A stretch of 64,000 bases of DNA from Prochlorococcus sp. AG-347-J06 (GTDB lineage Bacteria; Cyanobacteriota; Cyanobacteriia; PCC-6307; Cyanobiaceae). A model generated the notes under the pieces. The model saw nothing but the letters and a program-made list of their open reading frames with translations, was not told where the DNA came from and ran no database searches. The position numbers and the translations under genes are program-made. The stretch covers positions 1-64,000 of the forward strand of contig QCBT01000002.1 of assembly GCA_003281525.1 (NCBI GenBank), given 5' to 3'. Within the stretch, counting starts at the first letter, position 1. Each line of letters begins with the position of its first letter. Positions 53,797 through 63,639 of this stretch are shown one piece after another.

Positions 53797-54690
53797 ATGT
53801 TTAATCTAAAAAATTTTCTACTAAGTTCATCTATATTATTTTCTATTTTTTCATCACCTGTATTTTCAAATCCCAAAGTTTTAAAAGTTGGAGCAATCCC
53901 TGATCAAAACCAAGATATTTTGGACAAAAGATTTAATTTATTTTCAAAAGAATTATCCAAACAACTTAATGTAGAAGTTAAATACATGCCTGTTATTAAT
54001 TATGTTGCAGCAGTAACTGGATTTAGAACTAAAGATTTAGATTTAGTTTGGTTTGGCGGTTTATCAGGAGTTCAAGCAAGATTACAAACTCCTAATTCAA
54101 TTGTTATGGCTCAAAGAGATATCGATAAGGAATTTAAAAGTGTTTTTATAGTAAACAAAAATTTAGAACTTAACTCAATTTCAAACATTAAAGGACTTAA
54201 AAAACTAAAGAATTTAAGATTTACTTTTGGCTCTGAAAACTCAACTTCTGGAAGATTAATGCCAGAATATTTTTTAAATCAAGCAGGCGTAGAAATCAAA
54301 CACTTTAAAGGGAAAAAAGCAGGTTTTAGTGGGAGTCATGATGCCACTATAGCTTTAGTTAATAGTGGGGCATTTGATGCTGGAGCTTTAAATAAACAAG
54401 TTTGGGAAAATAATCTTAAAAATAATCCAAAACGAACAAGTAATTTAGAATTATTCTGGATCACCCCAGATTATGTTGACTATCATTGGCTAGCTCAAGG
54501 GGATCTTGAAAATAGATTTGGGGAAGGGTTTACAAAAGAACTTAAATCAATAATTCTAAATTTAGATATAAATAAAAAATCACATAAAAGGATTCTAGAT
54601 ATGTTCAATGCAAAAAGATTTATAAATGCAGAAGCAAAACAGTATAAAAATATAGAGGAAGTAGGGAGGAAATTAAATAAAATTAGATGA
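53797..54690 (+). CDS. phnD: phosphonate/phosphite ABC transporter binding protein
   Basis: 297 aa. A signal peptide (FLLSSSILFSIFSSPVFS) precedes a PhnD fold with VGAIPDQNQDILDKRFNLFS, KDLDLVWFGGLSGVQARLQ and FTFGSENSTSGRLMPEYFLN. First gene of phnD-phnC-phnE; it overlaps phnC by 4 nt. Prochlorococcus PhnD proteins have been reported to bind phosphite and methylphosphonate; the ligand of this copy is inferred. Confidence 0.9.
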   Translation: MFNLKNFLLSSSILFSIFSSPVFSNPKVLKVGAIPDQNQDILDKRFNLFSKELSKQLNVEVKYMPVINYVAAVTGFRTKDLDLVWFGGLSGVQARLQTPNSIVMAQRDIDKEFKSVFIVNKNLELNSISNIKGLKKLKNLRFTFGSENSTSGRLMPEYFLNQAGVEIKHFKGKKAGFSGSHDATIALVNSGAFDAGALNKQVWENNLKNNPKRTSNLELFWITPDYVDYHWLAQGDLENRFGEGFTKELKSIILNLDINKKSHKRILDMFNAKRFINAEAKQYKNIEEVGRKLNKIR

Positions 54691-55427
54691 ATAATACTCT
54701 ATTAGAATTAAAAAATATATCTTATAAGTACAAAAATAATCTGATTCTAAATAAAGTAAATTTAAAAATAAATTCAGGGGAGAAAATTGCACTTTTAGGT
54801 AAAAGCGGTTCAGGAAAAACTACACTCATATCAGTACTTAATGGCACTATCAAGCCAACTCAAGGTGAGGTTAAATTATTCAATAAAAGTTACGAGGAAT
54901 TAGATAGAAAGCAGAAGCGAAAGATAACAACTATTTGGCAAGATTTAAGATTAATAGAAGATCTTTCAGCAGAACAAAATGTTAATTGTGGACTACTAGC
55001 GGAAAACAATTTTTATTTCACTTTTAAAAATTTGCTAAATATAAGTTCTTTCAAGAAGGCACATAAATATATGCAATTATGTGGACTTCATAACTCTATT
55101 TATGAAAAAAAAATCAGAAAACTATCTGGGGGACAAAAACAAAGGGTGGCTATAGCTAGATCATTAATTCAAGGATCAAATATATTACTTGCAGATGAGC
55201 CTTTTAATAATTTAGATCCAAAATTGATAACAACAATTAAAAACCTGCTGCTAGAAAATGTAGATAAAAAAAATTCAAAAAAATCCCCAAAGACGGCATT
55301 AGTTGCATTACATAGATTAGATTTGCTGAACGATTTCGATAAAGTTATTGGGATAAGGGAAGGTAAAATTTTTTTCAATATTAAAAGAAATAACTTAAAG
55401 AAGCTTCATTTAGACAAAATATATTAA
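54687..55427 (+). CDS. phnC: phosphonate ABC transporter ATPase
   Basis: 246 aa. Walker [15 protein letters not shown] (about 35), signature LSGGQKQRVAIARSL (about 147), Walker B ILLADEPFNNLDPK, H-loop ALHR instead of the usual VTH. It overlaps phnD by 4 nt and precedes phnE by 4 bp. It powers import by PhnE. The altered H-loop neighbourhood still keeps the His. Confidence 0.92.
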   Translation: MNNTLLELKNISYKYKNNLILNKVNLKINSGEKIALLGKSGSGKTTLISVLNGTIKPTQGEVKLFNKSYEELDRKQKRKITTIWQDLRLIEDLSAEQNVNCGLLAENNFYFTFKNLLNISSFKKAHKYMQLCGLHNSIYEKKIRKLSGGQKQRVAIARSLIQGSNILLADEPFNNLDPKLITTIKNLLLENVDKKNSKKSPKTALVALHRLDLLNDFDKVIGIREGKIFFNIKRNNLKKLHLDKIY

Positions 55428-55431
55428 TTAG

Positions 55432-56934
55432 TTGAATAAATTAAAATTAAACTATATCTCATTATCTTTTCTTCCAATTTTGGTATGCATACCTCTAGGG
55501 TATCAATTAATAAACAATATTCATTTGGGAGGATTTAAATTATTCCAAGAATTCTTAATTTCTGCATTTAATCCCAAGATCGATAATGAAATTATTATTA
55601 CCATAATTAATCGATTAAATGAAACTATCTTAATTGGTTTTTTTAGTTGGTTAGTAAGTATTATTTTTGGAGCAATTTTTGGAATAATATCCTCAAATAT
55701 TTTTTATAAAATCTTTAATATTCCAAATTTTTTCTACCGCATAATAAGGTTTTTCCTAACAATAATTAGATCTATTCATGAAGTAGTTTGGGGAATATTA
55801 TTAATGCAAATATATGGAATAAATTTTTCAATAGGAATAATAGCTATATGTATACCTTATATTGCTGTAAATTCAAAAGTTTTTGCTGAACAATTAGAAA
55901 TTATTGACTACAAAAGTTTTGAATCTATAAATCAAATAAATGCACCTAAATTTTCTTCTTTACTAACTTTAATATGGAATCCAATAATAAATACATTTAA
56001 AAACTTTGGTTTATATCGATTAGAGTGTTCAATAAGAAGTACTGTGATTTTAGGACTTTTTGGGATTGGAGGAATAGGTACCAGTATTTTTTTATCTTTC
56101 CAAACTTTGAATTTTAGAGAGTTATGGACTTATTTATGGTCTTTAGCAATTTTGATAATTCTTTCTGGATTAATATTCAAAAAAATAAAATTTAATACTA
56201 CAAATAAAATCCTATCTATTTTTTTTATTGCAGTTTTTTTCATAACAATTTTATTTTCTTTTTCATATTTTCTTTATTTTATTTTTAATAATAATTTTGA
56301 AAATTTTAATTCTGTTAGTTCTCTATTTAAATCAAGCTCAGATTTAGGATTATTTGATTTCTTAAAACTTATATTAGAAACAATAATTTTAAGTCTTTTA
56401 TCAACAGGAATCGCAATTAGTTTACCTCCATTAGTAATAGGAATTTTTAACAACAATAGTTCTAAATTTTTTATAAAAATTTTTGCATTTTTATTACGTT
56501 TAATACCTACACCTGTAATACTTCTAACTCTATTAACTTTTAATAATCCTTCTTTATCTTTAGCAGCTTTAACATTAGGTCTCCACAACGCTGGTATTAC
56601 TAGCAAATTACTTTTTACAAATCTAGATAGACAAGACAAGAGAAATTATATTGCAATGAAATCTCTAGGAATCTCAAAAAAGACTAGTTGGCTTTTAGGT
56701 TTATTTTCTCAACAAGCAAAAAGTTACTTAGCATATTGCGCTTATAGATCTGACATCATTATTAGAGAAACTGCAATTGTTGGGGTTATTGGAAGTGTTG
56801 GTCTGGGTTGGCAATTGCAAGAATCACTAAGTTCCTTCGCATGGCAAGAAGTCACCATAGTTTTGATAGCTTATAGCTCCATCGCAATAGTTGGCGAATT
56901 AATAAATGGTAAAATCAAAAATAGTTTAACTTGA
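55432..56934 (+). CDS. phnE: phosphonate ABC transporter permease, two fused PhnE-like halves
   Basis: 500 aa, about twice a usual PhnE. Each half has a helix bundle and its own EAA-type loop: FESINQINAPKFSSLLTLIW in the first, YIAMKSLGISKKTSWLLGLF in the second. Each is followed by a GIGGIGTS or GVIGSVGLGWQ segment typical of PhnE. It therefore forms the whole channel as one chain. TTG start at 55432. Confidence 0.9.
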   Translation: MNKLKLNYISLSFLPILVCIPLGYQLINNIHLGGFKLFQEFLISAFNPKIDNEIIITIINRLNETILIGFFSWLVSIIFGAIFGIISSNIFYKIFNIPNFFYRIIRFFLTIIRSIHEVVWGILLMQIYGINFSIGIIAICIPYIAVNSKVFAEQLEIIDYKSFESINQINAPKFSSLLTLIWNPIINTFKNFGLYRLECSIRSTVILGLFGIGGIGTSIFLSFQTLNFRELWTYLWSLAILIILSGLIFKKIKFNTTNKILSIFFIAVFFITILFSFSYFLYFIFNNNFENFNSVSSLFKSSSDLGLFDFLKLILETIILSLLSTGIAISLPPLVIGIFNNNSSKFFIKIFAFLLRLIPTPVILLTLLTFNNPSLSLAALTLGLHNAGITSKLLFTNLDRQDKRNYIAMKSLGISKKTSWLLGLFSQQAKSYLAYCAYRSDIIIRETAIVGVIGSVGLGWQLQESLSSFAWQEVTIVLIAYSSIAIVGELINGKIKNSLT

Positions 56935-56983
56935 TTTGTAAGAATAATTTGTTAAATCAAGTAATTATTTTTTTCCTGTTATA

Positions 56984-57628
56984 GTGATTAGCTTACCAAA
57001 ACAGCTTGTTGTAATTGGAGATAGCTCAGTTTATGGATGGGGAGATAATGAGGGTGGTGGATGGTGTGAGAGGCTTAGAAAAGATTGGGTTAATAACCAA
57101 AATGGGCCAGTTATTTATCAACTTGGCGTTAGGGGAGATGGGATAGAAAAAGTTTCATCTAGATGGGAAAAAGAATGGTCATCTAGAGGAGAAACGAGAA
57201 GAAATAAACCTAAAGCAATCCTACTAAATGTAGGTCTTAACGACACTGCAGCAATTGGTCAGATAAATGGAAGACATCAATTAGATATAGATGGATTTGG
57301 ATATGGATTAGAGAGGCTAATTAATGAAATGAACTCTCAAACAAATGTATTTGTTATTGGTTTGACACCAGTTGACGAGAGCAAAATGCCGTTCGCAGGA
57401 TGTCTATGGTACTCAAATGATTTTTGTAATTCTTATGAAAGGAGAATGGAGGAAGTATGCCTCAATCAGAATGTCCCATTTCTTCCTACTTTTAGAGAAA
57501 TGTACTCTGATAAAAGGAGTAAAAATTGGATTACGCATGATGGAATTCATCTAAATTCCGAAGGTCATTTCTGGCTTTTCCAAAGACTTAAAAGCTGGGA
57601 GATTCTTACAAAATGGAAGGAATCTTAG
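56984..57628 (+). CDS. SGNH/GDSL hydrolase
   Basis: 214 aa from GTG. Block I GDSSVYGWGDNEGGGW (Ser at about 14), block III LLNVGLNDTAA (Asn) and block V THDGIHLNSEGH (Asp and His) form a complete SGNH catalytic set. It probably acts as a small lipase or acyl esterase. No signal peptide is seen, so it is likely cytosolic. It is convergent with the DUF92 gene. Confidence 0.9.
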   Translation: MISLPKQLVVIGDSSVYGWGDNEGGGWCERLRKDWVNNQNGPVIYQLGVRGDGIEKVSSRWEKEWSSRGETRRNKPKAILLNVGLNDTAAIGQINGRHQLDIDGFGYGLERLINEMNSQTNVFVIGLTPVDESKMPFAGCLWYSNDFCNSYERRMEEVCLNQNVPFLPTFREMYSDKRSKNWITHDGIHLNSEGHFWLFQRLKSWEILTKWKES

Positions 57629-57644
57629 GTCTTTCCAAATATTA

Positions 57645-58388
57645 TTAATTTAAAAAATATGAATAAAAAATAAGAGCAAATATAGCAAAAACAGAAGCAA
57701 TACTTGTCTGAATAGCATTTACCAATTCATTACTTAATTTATATTTGTTTTGAAATTTAGCACCAATAATACTTTCAGAAAGTGTTGCCAAAAATCCAGA
57801 AACTACAACAACTATAAAATGATATTTTGTAGAAATAATTGATAGACGAAGCATTATAAAAGCCATAAATATTGATCCCAAAACACTAGCTAATGTTCCT
57901 TCTATACTTATTCCTCCTTCAGTTCCCCTATCCACCTTTTTAAGTGAAGTAATTAAGTATGTGTCTTTACCAAATCTTTTCCCAATTTCGCTACCAAAAG
58001 TATCCGCCAACTTTGCAGCAAAACTTGCAGCAAAACCTACTTTAAACATTACTACATTGGCATCATTAAATTTGGTCAGAATGGCAAGAAATAATCCTGT
58101 AGCTGCTGAGCCCCATACATTCTCAGGGCCTCTTCTCCCGCCTCTTTTTTCAGCAATTCCCTGTGCTTTTTTAAATTTAAAACCTATTTTGGTAACAAGG
58201 GATCCAAATAATAAATAAATTACAACTGACATCCATCCCTGCCAAGACAAACATCCCCACAAAATTGTGCCTAAGATACCGGCACTTACCCAACCACTTT
58301 TGGTCATCAAAGGAATCCTGCAAAATATATAAATCAAAATAAAATTAATGCAAAAACCTGTAAAAAATTGATTTCTAATTAAATCCAT
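57645..58388 (-). CDS. DUF92/TIGR00297 membrane protein, VTE6-like
   Basis: 247 aa with about six helices. KKAQGIAEKRGGRRGPENVW, AASFAAKLADTFGSEIGKRF then GKDTYLITSLKKVDRGTEGG and SIEGTLASVLGS are the DUF92 core. Plant VTE6 and a Synechocystis relative phosphorylate phytyl-phosphate for tocopherol and chlorophyll recycling; a similar role is likely here. It precedes rsmE-DUF3531 in the opposite sense of translation order (it is downstream of rsmE by 6 bp). Confidence 0.85.
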   Translation of the reverse strand: MDLIRNQFFTGFCINFILIYIFCRIPLMTKSGWVSAGILGTILWGCLSWQGWMSVVIYLLFGSLVTKIGFKFKKAQGIAEKRGGRRGPENVWGSAATGLFLAILTKFNDANVVMFKVGFAASFAAKLADTFGSEIGKRFGKDTYLITSLKKVDRGTEGGISIEGTLASVLGSIFMAFIMLRLSIISTKYHFIVVVVSGFLATLSESIIGAKFQNKYKLSNELVNAIQTSIASVFAIFALIFYSYFLN

Positions 58389-58394
58389 ATTTAT

Positions 58395-59168
58395 CTAATT
58401 CTTTAATTTCAAATCAATTCTCCACTGATTTAGAATTGATGTTGCGTTAATACTAGCCGTTGAAGTTCTCAAGATAGTGTCGGAAAGCTTAACAAAGGTA
58501 ATATTATTTTTTTTAAAAAAATCAATTTCTTTAGCGGACCAACCTCCTTCGGGACCAATTACATTCCAAAAAATACCTTCTTTTTTATTTCCAAATTCTT
58601 GTTGTTTTCTTAACCATTGATTTAAGTCATATAGTGTTTCTTCTCTAGTTATAGAAATTGAAACTCTTTCTTGATTATCTCTACTTTTTAACCATTCAAT
58701 AATATCCATTCCATTTAAAATAGATGGTTTCCATAATCTCTCACTTTGCTCAACAGCTTCATTAATAATTAAATTCCATCTCAAAAGTTTTCTAGAAAAA
58801 TTTAAATTTTTGTTTACCTGTCTTTCTGAAAATAATGGCTGTATATAATCAATTCCTATTTCAGTACACATTTTTAAAATATCCTCAAAACCACTTTTTG
58901 GTATAACAACAGCTATTCCTAATAAGTGAATTTCTTGTTCTTGAAATAAGTAAGGTTTTTTTGATTTAATTATTTCTAAGCAATCATTTTTAACTTTTAT
59001 AGCTTTCCATAATGAACCCTCTCCGTTAGCTATAAATATTTTTTTACCATTTTTTATCCTCATTACTTTATTTAAATAATGAGCCTCTTCTTTAGAAAGT
59101 TCTAAATTATTGTTCTTAATATTTTCAATTCTTTTATGGGAAATAATTAATCTTGTTAAGTCTTCCAT
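58395..59168 (-). CDS. rsmE: 16S rRNA (uracil-1498-N3)-methyltransferase
   Basis: 257 aa SPOUT-class enzyme. N-terminal PUA-like domain (HYLNKVMRIKNGKKIFIANG), C-terminal knot with EAVEQSERLWKPSI, VIGPEGGWSAKEIDFFKKNN and LSDTILRTSTASINATSILN. It methylates U1498 of 16S rRNA. It lies between DUF3531 (9 bp) and DUF92 (6 bp) on one strand, a likely operon. Confidence 0.95.
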   Translation of the reverse strand: MEDLTRLIISHKRIENIKNNNLELSKEEAHYLNKVMRIKNGKKIFIANGEGSLWKAIKVKNDCLEIIKSKKPYLFQEQEIHLLGIAVVIPKSGFEDILKMCTEIGIDYIQPLFSERQVNKNLNFSRKLLRWNLIINEAVEQSERLWKPSILNGMDIIEWLKSRDNQERVSISITREETLYDLNQWLRKQQEFGNKKEGIFWNVIGPEGGWSAKEIDFFKKNNITFVKLSDTILRTSTASINATSILNQWRIDLKLKN

Positions 59169-59177
59169 CTAAAACAC

Positions 59178-59621
59178 TTAATCTTTGAAAACTAAATCTT
59201 CATGTTCTTCAACTGACCAATCATTATTTTCACCCCCAATAATTAACTCTTCAATTTTTACATAATTATTTGATATCTCATTCAAAGAATTAATTAATAT
59301 ATCTATCGAAATGGAGTCTGAAGTTCCAAAATCAACCCAACATCTTCCCCAAAGATTTTGATATTCCATAATTCCTAAATTATGCATTAAGGCTGGAAGA
59401 GATGCATTTTTTTGGTCATTATCATATGACATCCAACTTAGATCGGAACCCTCTTCATGAGTTTGCAAATTTTCAGAATTAAATCCACCTAACCTTCCTA
59501 AAACGTACCAACTATCAAAAACACCATCTAAATAATTTTTTTCGTCTTGAGTTGGTGATTCTGAAAACCTGATCCATATCCAACAATTAAAAGGATCAAC
59601 TTCCCTAAAAATAATATTCAT
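59178..59621 (-). CDS. DUF3531 family protein
   Basis: 147 aa. IIFREVDPFNCWIWIRFSES then YLDDGVFDSWYVLGRLGG-like sequence (YLDGVFDSWYVLGRLGGFNS) and MHNLGIMEYQNLWGRCWVDF match DUF3531, found in cyanobacteria and plastids. Function is unknown. First gene of the DUF3531-rsmE-DUF92 group, divergent from the ABC ATPase. Confidence 0.85.
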   Translation of the reverse strand: MNIIFREVDPFNCWIWIRFSESPTQDEKNYLDGVFDSWYVLGRLGGFNSENLQTHEEGSDLSWMSYDNDQKNASLPALMHNLGIMEYQNLWGRCWVDFGTSDSISIDILINSLNEISNNYVKIEELIIGGENNDWSVEEHEDLVFKD

Positions 59622-59704
59622 ATTGACTAATATCTTTTTAGATCTACAGCTATTATAAGTAAGTTATTACTAGATTCAAATTCATACCTATAACTTAATT
59701 AATA

Positions 59705-60352
59705 ATGCTTGATTTAAAAGAAATATCTTATCAACCCCAAACTGGTGAAAGAAAAATAATAGACAATTTAAATTTAAAAGTTCATGAAAATGAAATCATT
59801 TTAATTTGCGGCAATAGTGGTTCTGGGAAAACAACACTACTCGAAATAATAAGCGGATTAACAAATCCGCAAAAGGGGAAAATTACTTGGAAGAATAAAA
59901 TTTTGTCCTCTAGACAAAGAAGATGGTTTTGTGGAGTAGTATTCCAATTTCCTGAAAGATACTTTATTGGTACAACCATTGGTAAAGAATTAAAAATAGG
60001 CCATAAATCTTTAAGAGAAAAAAATATAGAAATAGTTTTAAATAAAGTTGGTTTAAAAAAAATTAATCTGACTCAACCACCAGAACAGCTAAGTGGCGGA
60101 CAACAAAGGCGGTTAGCTGTAGCAGTTCAACTACTTAGAAACCCCTCAATTCTTTTACTTGATGAACCAACCGCTGGATTAGACTATTCAATGAGAAATG
60201 ATGTGAAGAATTTAATTCTTGATTTAAAAAATAAAAATACAATTATTATTGTTACTCATGAACCTGCCTTATTTGAGGGAATTCCTTCTAGGATATTATT
60301 CTTGGAAAAAGGGAAAATCAAAAATTTTATGAAAAAAAATCATGCAGGATAG
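59705..60352 (+). CDS. ABC transporter ATP-binding protein
   Basis: 215 aa. Walker [14 protein letters not shown] (about 35), Q-loop [20 protein letters not shown], signature [16 protein letters not shown] (about 128), Walker [16 protein letters not shown]-loop VTHEPA. The Q-loop QFPExxF is typical of ECF/CbiO-type (energy-coupling factor) ATPases. No permease is adjacent. It overlaps hslO by 11 nt. Confidence 0.88.
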   Translation: MLDLKEISYQPQTGERKIIDNLNLKVHENEIILICGNSGSGKTTLLEIISGLTNPQKGKITWKNKILSSRQRRWFCGVVFQFPERYFIGTTIGKELKIGHKSLREKNIEIVLNKVGLKKINLTQPPEQLSGGQQRRLAVAVQLLRNPSILLLDEPTAGLDYSMRNDVKNLILDLKNKNTIIIVTHEPALFEGIPSRILFLEKGKIKNFMKKNHAG

Positions 60353-61250
60353 GATAGTTCGGGCTACTGCAGCCAATGGAGGAATAAGATTAGTTGCGGT
60401 CTTAACAACAGAATCTTCTTTAGAAGCAAAAAATAGACACGGTCTTTCTTACTTAACCACCTGTATCTTAGGCAGAGCATTTAGTGCTTCACTGCTTTTA
60501 GCAAGCTCGATGAAAATAATGCATGGGAGAGTCACTTTAAGAGTTAGATCTGACGGGCCTTTAAAGGGATTACTAGTTGATGCAGGTAGAGACGGAAAAG
60601 TTAGGGGTTATGTAGGGAATCCTAATTTAGAATTGGACCTAGTCAAAGTAGACAATAATAAATATTCTTTTGATTTTACAAAAGCATTAGGTACAGGATA
60701 TTTAAATGTAATTAGAGATAGTGGATTTGGAGAACCCTTTACAAGCACCGTTGAATTAGTAAATGGGAATATTGCTGAAGACTTAGCTTCATATTTATAT
60801 CATTCAGAGCAAACTCCCTCTGCTGTATTTATTGGAGAAAAAATTCAAAATAAAAGTGTTATTTGTAGTGGTGGCTTATTAGCTCAAGTTTTACCTAAAA
60901 AAGATACTGACCCTCTGCTAGTCTCACTACTTGAAGAAAGATGCAAAGAAATTAATTCTTTCAGTGAAGATCTATTTAAGTCAAAAGATAATCTTCTTGA
61001 GTTAATTAGAAATATATTTCCCGATATTGACGATAAATCAATCTCTGAAAAAGCTCGTTCTCAACAAGTGAGTTTTAAATGCAAGTGTTCCAAACAAAGA
61101 AGTTTAAATGCGATGAAAATGCTTGATAAGAGCGAGTTAGAGGACATCCTCAAGAAAGATGGCAAAGCAGAGTTGGTTTGTGAATTTTGTAAAAATAAAT
61201 ATCTTATAAATTATGAAGAAATTAAATCTATGATAGAAAATCAATCATAA
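60342..61250 (+). CDS. hslO: Hsp33 redox-regulated chaperone
   Basis: 302 aa. N-terminal core with [20 protein letters not shown] and [21 protein letters not shown]-terminal zinc and redox switch with CKCS and CEFC (about 243 and 276). Under oxidation the cysteines form disulphides and the chaperone is activated. It is coupled to the ABC ATPase and converges on the CPP1-like gene (6-bp overlap). Confidence 0.95.
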   Translation: MQDRIVRATAANGGIRLVAVLTTESSLEAKNRHGLSYLTTCILGRAFSASLLLASSMKIMHGRVTLRVRSDGPLKGLLVDAGRDGKVRGYVGNPNLELDLVKVDNNKYSFDFTKALGTGYLNVIRDSGFGEPFTSTVELVNGNIAEDLASYLYHSEQTPSAVFIGEKIQNKSVICSGGLLAQVLPKKDTDPLLVSLLEERCKEINSFSEDLFKSKDNLLELIRNIFPDIDDKSISEKARSQQVSFKCKCSKQRSLNAMKMLDKSELEDILKKDGKAELVCEFCKNKYLINYEEIKSMIENQS

Positions 61251-61919
61251 AAAAATTACGCCTAGCCATAAAATAACCATAGCTGGAATACTTTGAATTT
61301 TTTGTATTGATAAAGAGTTGTTTGATACTTCCTGAATGAAAGAATTATTTTCAAGCAATCCACCAAATATTAATCCTATAGAGAGAAAGGTAACACTCCA
61401 ACCCAGAGACCCTATAAATCTTTTCCCTGATTTAATTTGAGTATAGGTAAGTATTAATGTTGAGATAGAGAGTAAAAGTCTATTATTAGAGTCTGGACTG
61501 ATAAATAACAAAATTAAAAATAATAGCCCAACAGATATTTTTATTGAAAGATTATCAAATGAGGGGGTAGTAATTTTTGGCAGACTATACTGACTTGAAT
61601 TATTAGAGTTATTATTTAAATTTTTTATCTTAGAAAGAAGTGGGAAGTTATTATTGGTAAATTGATTAATTTGTTTTTCTTTTTTTGAGGCACTCACAGC
61701 TTCATAGCTTACATTTCCTGATTGCCTGGCTTTCAAACTACCCATGAGTAATTGATCAAAGGAAGATTCTATTTTCGCTTTTAAAATTAAGTCTTCACCA
61801 GCCTCTTTAACTTTAATATCTCTAGCCTTCTGAATATCCTCAAAAGCAGCACCTTCTTTTACACCTAAAATTTCATAAGGTGATTTTTCGTTATTATTTT
61901 TATTACTGTTTGATTCCAA
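61245..61919 (-). CDS. CPP1-like (DUF3353) chaperone-like membrane protein
   Basis: 224 aa. A J-like N-terminal domain without HPD ([20 protein letters not shown], then [20 protein letters not shown]) is followed by a linker and four C-terminal helices (about 125-224). This matches the CPP1 family, which stabilises protochlorophyllide oxidoreductase in plastids. Function here is inferred. It follows prfC by 51 bp on the same strand. Confidence 0.85.
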   Translation of the reverse strand: MESNSNKNNNEKSPYEILGVKEGAAFEDIQKARDIKVKEAGEDLILKAKIESSFDQLLMGSLKARQSGNVSYEAVSASKKEKQINQFTNNNFPLLSKIKNLNNNSNNSSQYSLPKITTPSFDNLSIKISVGLLFLILLFISPDSNNRLLLSISTLILTYTQIKSGKRFIGSLGWSVTFLSIGLIFGGLLENNSFIQEVSNNSLSIQKIQSIPAMVILWLGVIFL

Positions 61920-61970
61920 AATTTTTTACCAATACTAACAGATTAACTAATTTTATAATCCATTAAGACT

Positions 61971-63608
61971 TTATAAAACAATTGGTTCGACTCCACTAAC
62001 AACGGGCGCAACTTTATTTAAATTTAATTGATTATTGTCTTCAACAAACTGATTTAGATTCCACTCATTTTTGAAAAGAATAACTGGCCTATTCCAACAA
62101 TCTTTAACTATTTTACAGTTGAATATTCTGCCTAGTTTTTCAATGGCTGGCCATCCATCAGAAATCCATCTAGCCAATTGATATGGCATTGTTTCAAGAT
62201 TTGCATCTACACCATATTCACTTTTTAATCTGTGAGTTACTACCTCCAGCTGCAATTGACCAACGGCTGCGAGTATAGGGTCTCTTTTACTCTCATCAAA
62301 GTCATAAAGAATCTGAACAGCTCCTTCTTCTCGAAGTTCATTAACACCCTTTCTAAAGTTTTTAAATGCTGAGGGATTTGGATTTCTTAGCCAGCTGAAT
62401 ATTTCAGGACTAAAGGATGGTATGCCCTCATATTCCAGATGAGCACCAGTATAAAGAGTATCTCCAATAGAAAACATCCCTGGATTATTTAAACCAATAA
62501 CATCTCCAGGATAGGCATCATCAACTACTTCTCTATCTTGCCCAAATATTTTTTGTGGTCTTGATAATCTAATTGTTTTCCCAGTTCTGGAATGTTTAAC
62601 TGACATATCCTTTTCAAATTTGCCACTACAAACTCTTATAAAAGCAACCCTATCTCTGTGCTTTGGATCCATATTTGCCTGAAGCTTAAAAACAAACCCA
62701 CTAAATTCATCGCTTGCAGGTTCAATATCCCCTTTATTACTATTTCTTGAAGTTGGTTTTTGTGCCATTTTTAAAAAACTATCTAAAAATGGCCTTACGC
62801 CAAAATTAGTCATGGCAGATCCAAAAAAAACTGGGGTTAAAGAGCCATTAAAAACTTTTTCTTTTTCAAATTTAGATCCTGCCTCATCAAGAACCTCCAA
62901 TTCTTCAAGTGAGTTTTCAAGTAAATCTCTCTCTACATATTTTGATAGCTCTTTATCTTCAAGACTTAATCTTTTCTCATTCGATTGTTTTCCTCTCACT
63001 GCTTTATCAAATAAAATCACCTCTCTAGAAAATCTATCAATAACCCCTCTAAATTCCTCGCCACTCCCAATTGGCCAGTTTATAGGTAAGGTATTTAATC
63101 CAAGTTCTGATTCAATTTCATCAAGTAAAGAAAATGGCTCTCTTCCTGGTCTATCCATTTTATTTATGAAAGTAAATATTGGTATTTTTCGCATCTTGCA
63201 AACTTCAAACAATTTTCTAGTTTGAGGTTCTAGTCCTTTAGCCGCATCTTCCAACATAACTGCATTATCAGCAGCAGCTAATGTTCTATAAGTATCTTCG
63301 GAGAAATCTTGGTGTCCTGGTGTATCTAATAGATTAATTACAGATCTTTCATATTCAAATTGCAATACAGTTGATGTAATAGAAATACCTCTTTGTTTCT
63401 CAAGTTCCATCCAGTCTGAAGTGGCTTTTCTCTGATTACCCCTAGCTTTTACTGCTCCTGCCTGTTGAATGGCACCTCCATACAAAAGAAGCTTCTCGGT
63501 AAGAGTCGTTTTCCCAGCATCTGGATGTGAAATAATAGCAAAATTTCTTCTTTTATTTACAGCATCCAGTATTTCTTTATTATTTAGAATTTTAGTACCT
63601 AAGCTCAT
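61971..63608 (-). CDS. prfC: peptide chain release factor 3
   Basis: 545 aa translational GTPase. G1 [15 protein letters not shown], switch [20 protein letters not shown] then [13 protein letters not shown]3 [17 protein letters not shown]4 [10 protein letters not shown]. It recycles RF1 and RF2. The distinct GRFDVDAN-like RF3 domain is replaced by [20 protein letters not shown] near the C-terminus, typical of the family. It starts 32 bp after the methyltransferase gene. Confidence 0.97.
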   Translation of the reverse strand: MSLGTKILNNKEILDAVNKRRNFAIISHPDAGKTTLTEKLLLYGGAIQQAGAVKARGNQRKATSDWMELEKQRGISITSTVLQFEYERSVINLLDTPGHQDFSEDTYRTLAAADNAVMLEDAAKGLEPQTRKLFEVCKMRKIPIFTFINKMDRPGREPFSLLDEIESELGLNTLPINWPIGSGEEFRGVIDRFSREVILFDKAVRGKQSNEKRLSLEDKELSKYVERDLLENSLEELEVLDEAGSKFEKEKVFNGSLTPVFFGSAMTNFGVRPFLDSFLKMAQKPTSRNSNKGDIEPASDEFSGFVFKLQANMDPKHRDRVAFIRVCSGKFEKDMSVKHSRTGKTIRLSRPQKIFGQDREVVDDAYPGDVIGLNNPGMFSIGDTLYTGAHLEYEGIPSFSPEIFSWLRNPNPSAFKNFRKGVNELREEGAVQILYDFDESKRDPILAAVGQLQLEVVTHRLKSEYGVDANLETMPYQLARWISDGWPAIEKLGRIFNCKIVKDCWNRPVILFKNEWNLNQFVEDNNQLNLNKVAPVVSGVEPIVL

Positions 63609-63639
63609 TTATCTAATATAAGGGCCTTTCACTTAGTTC

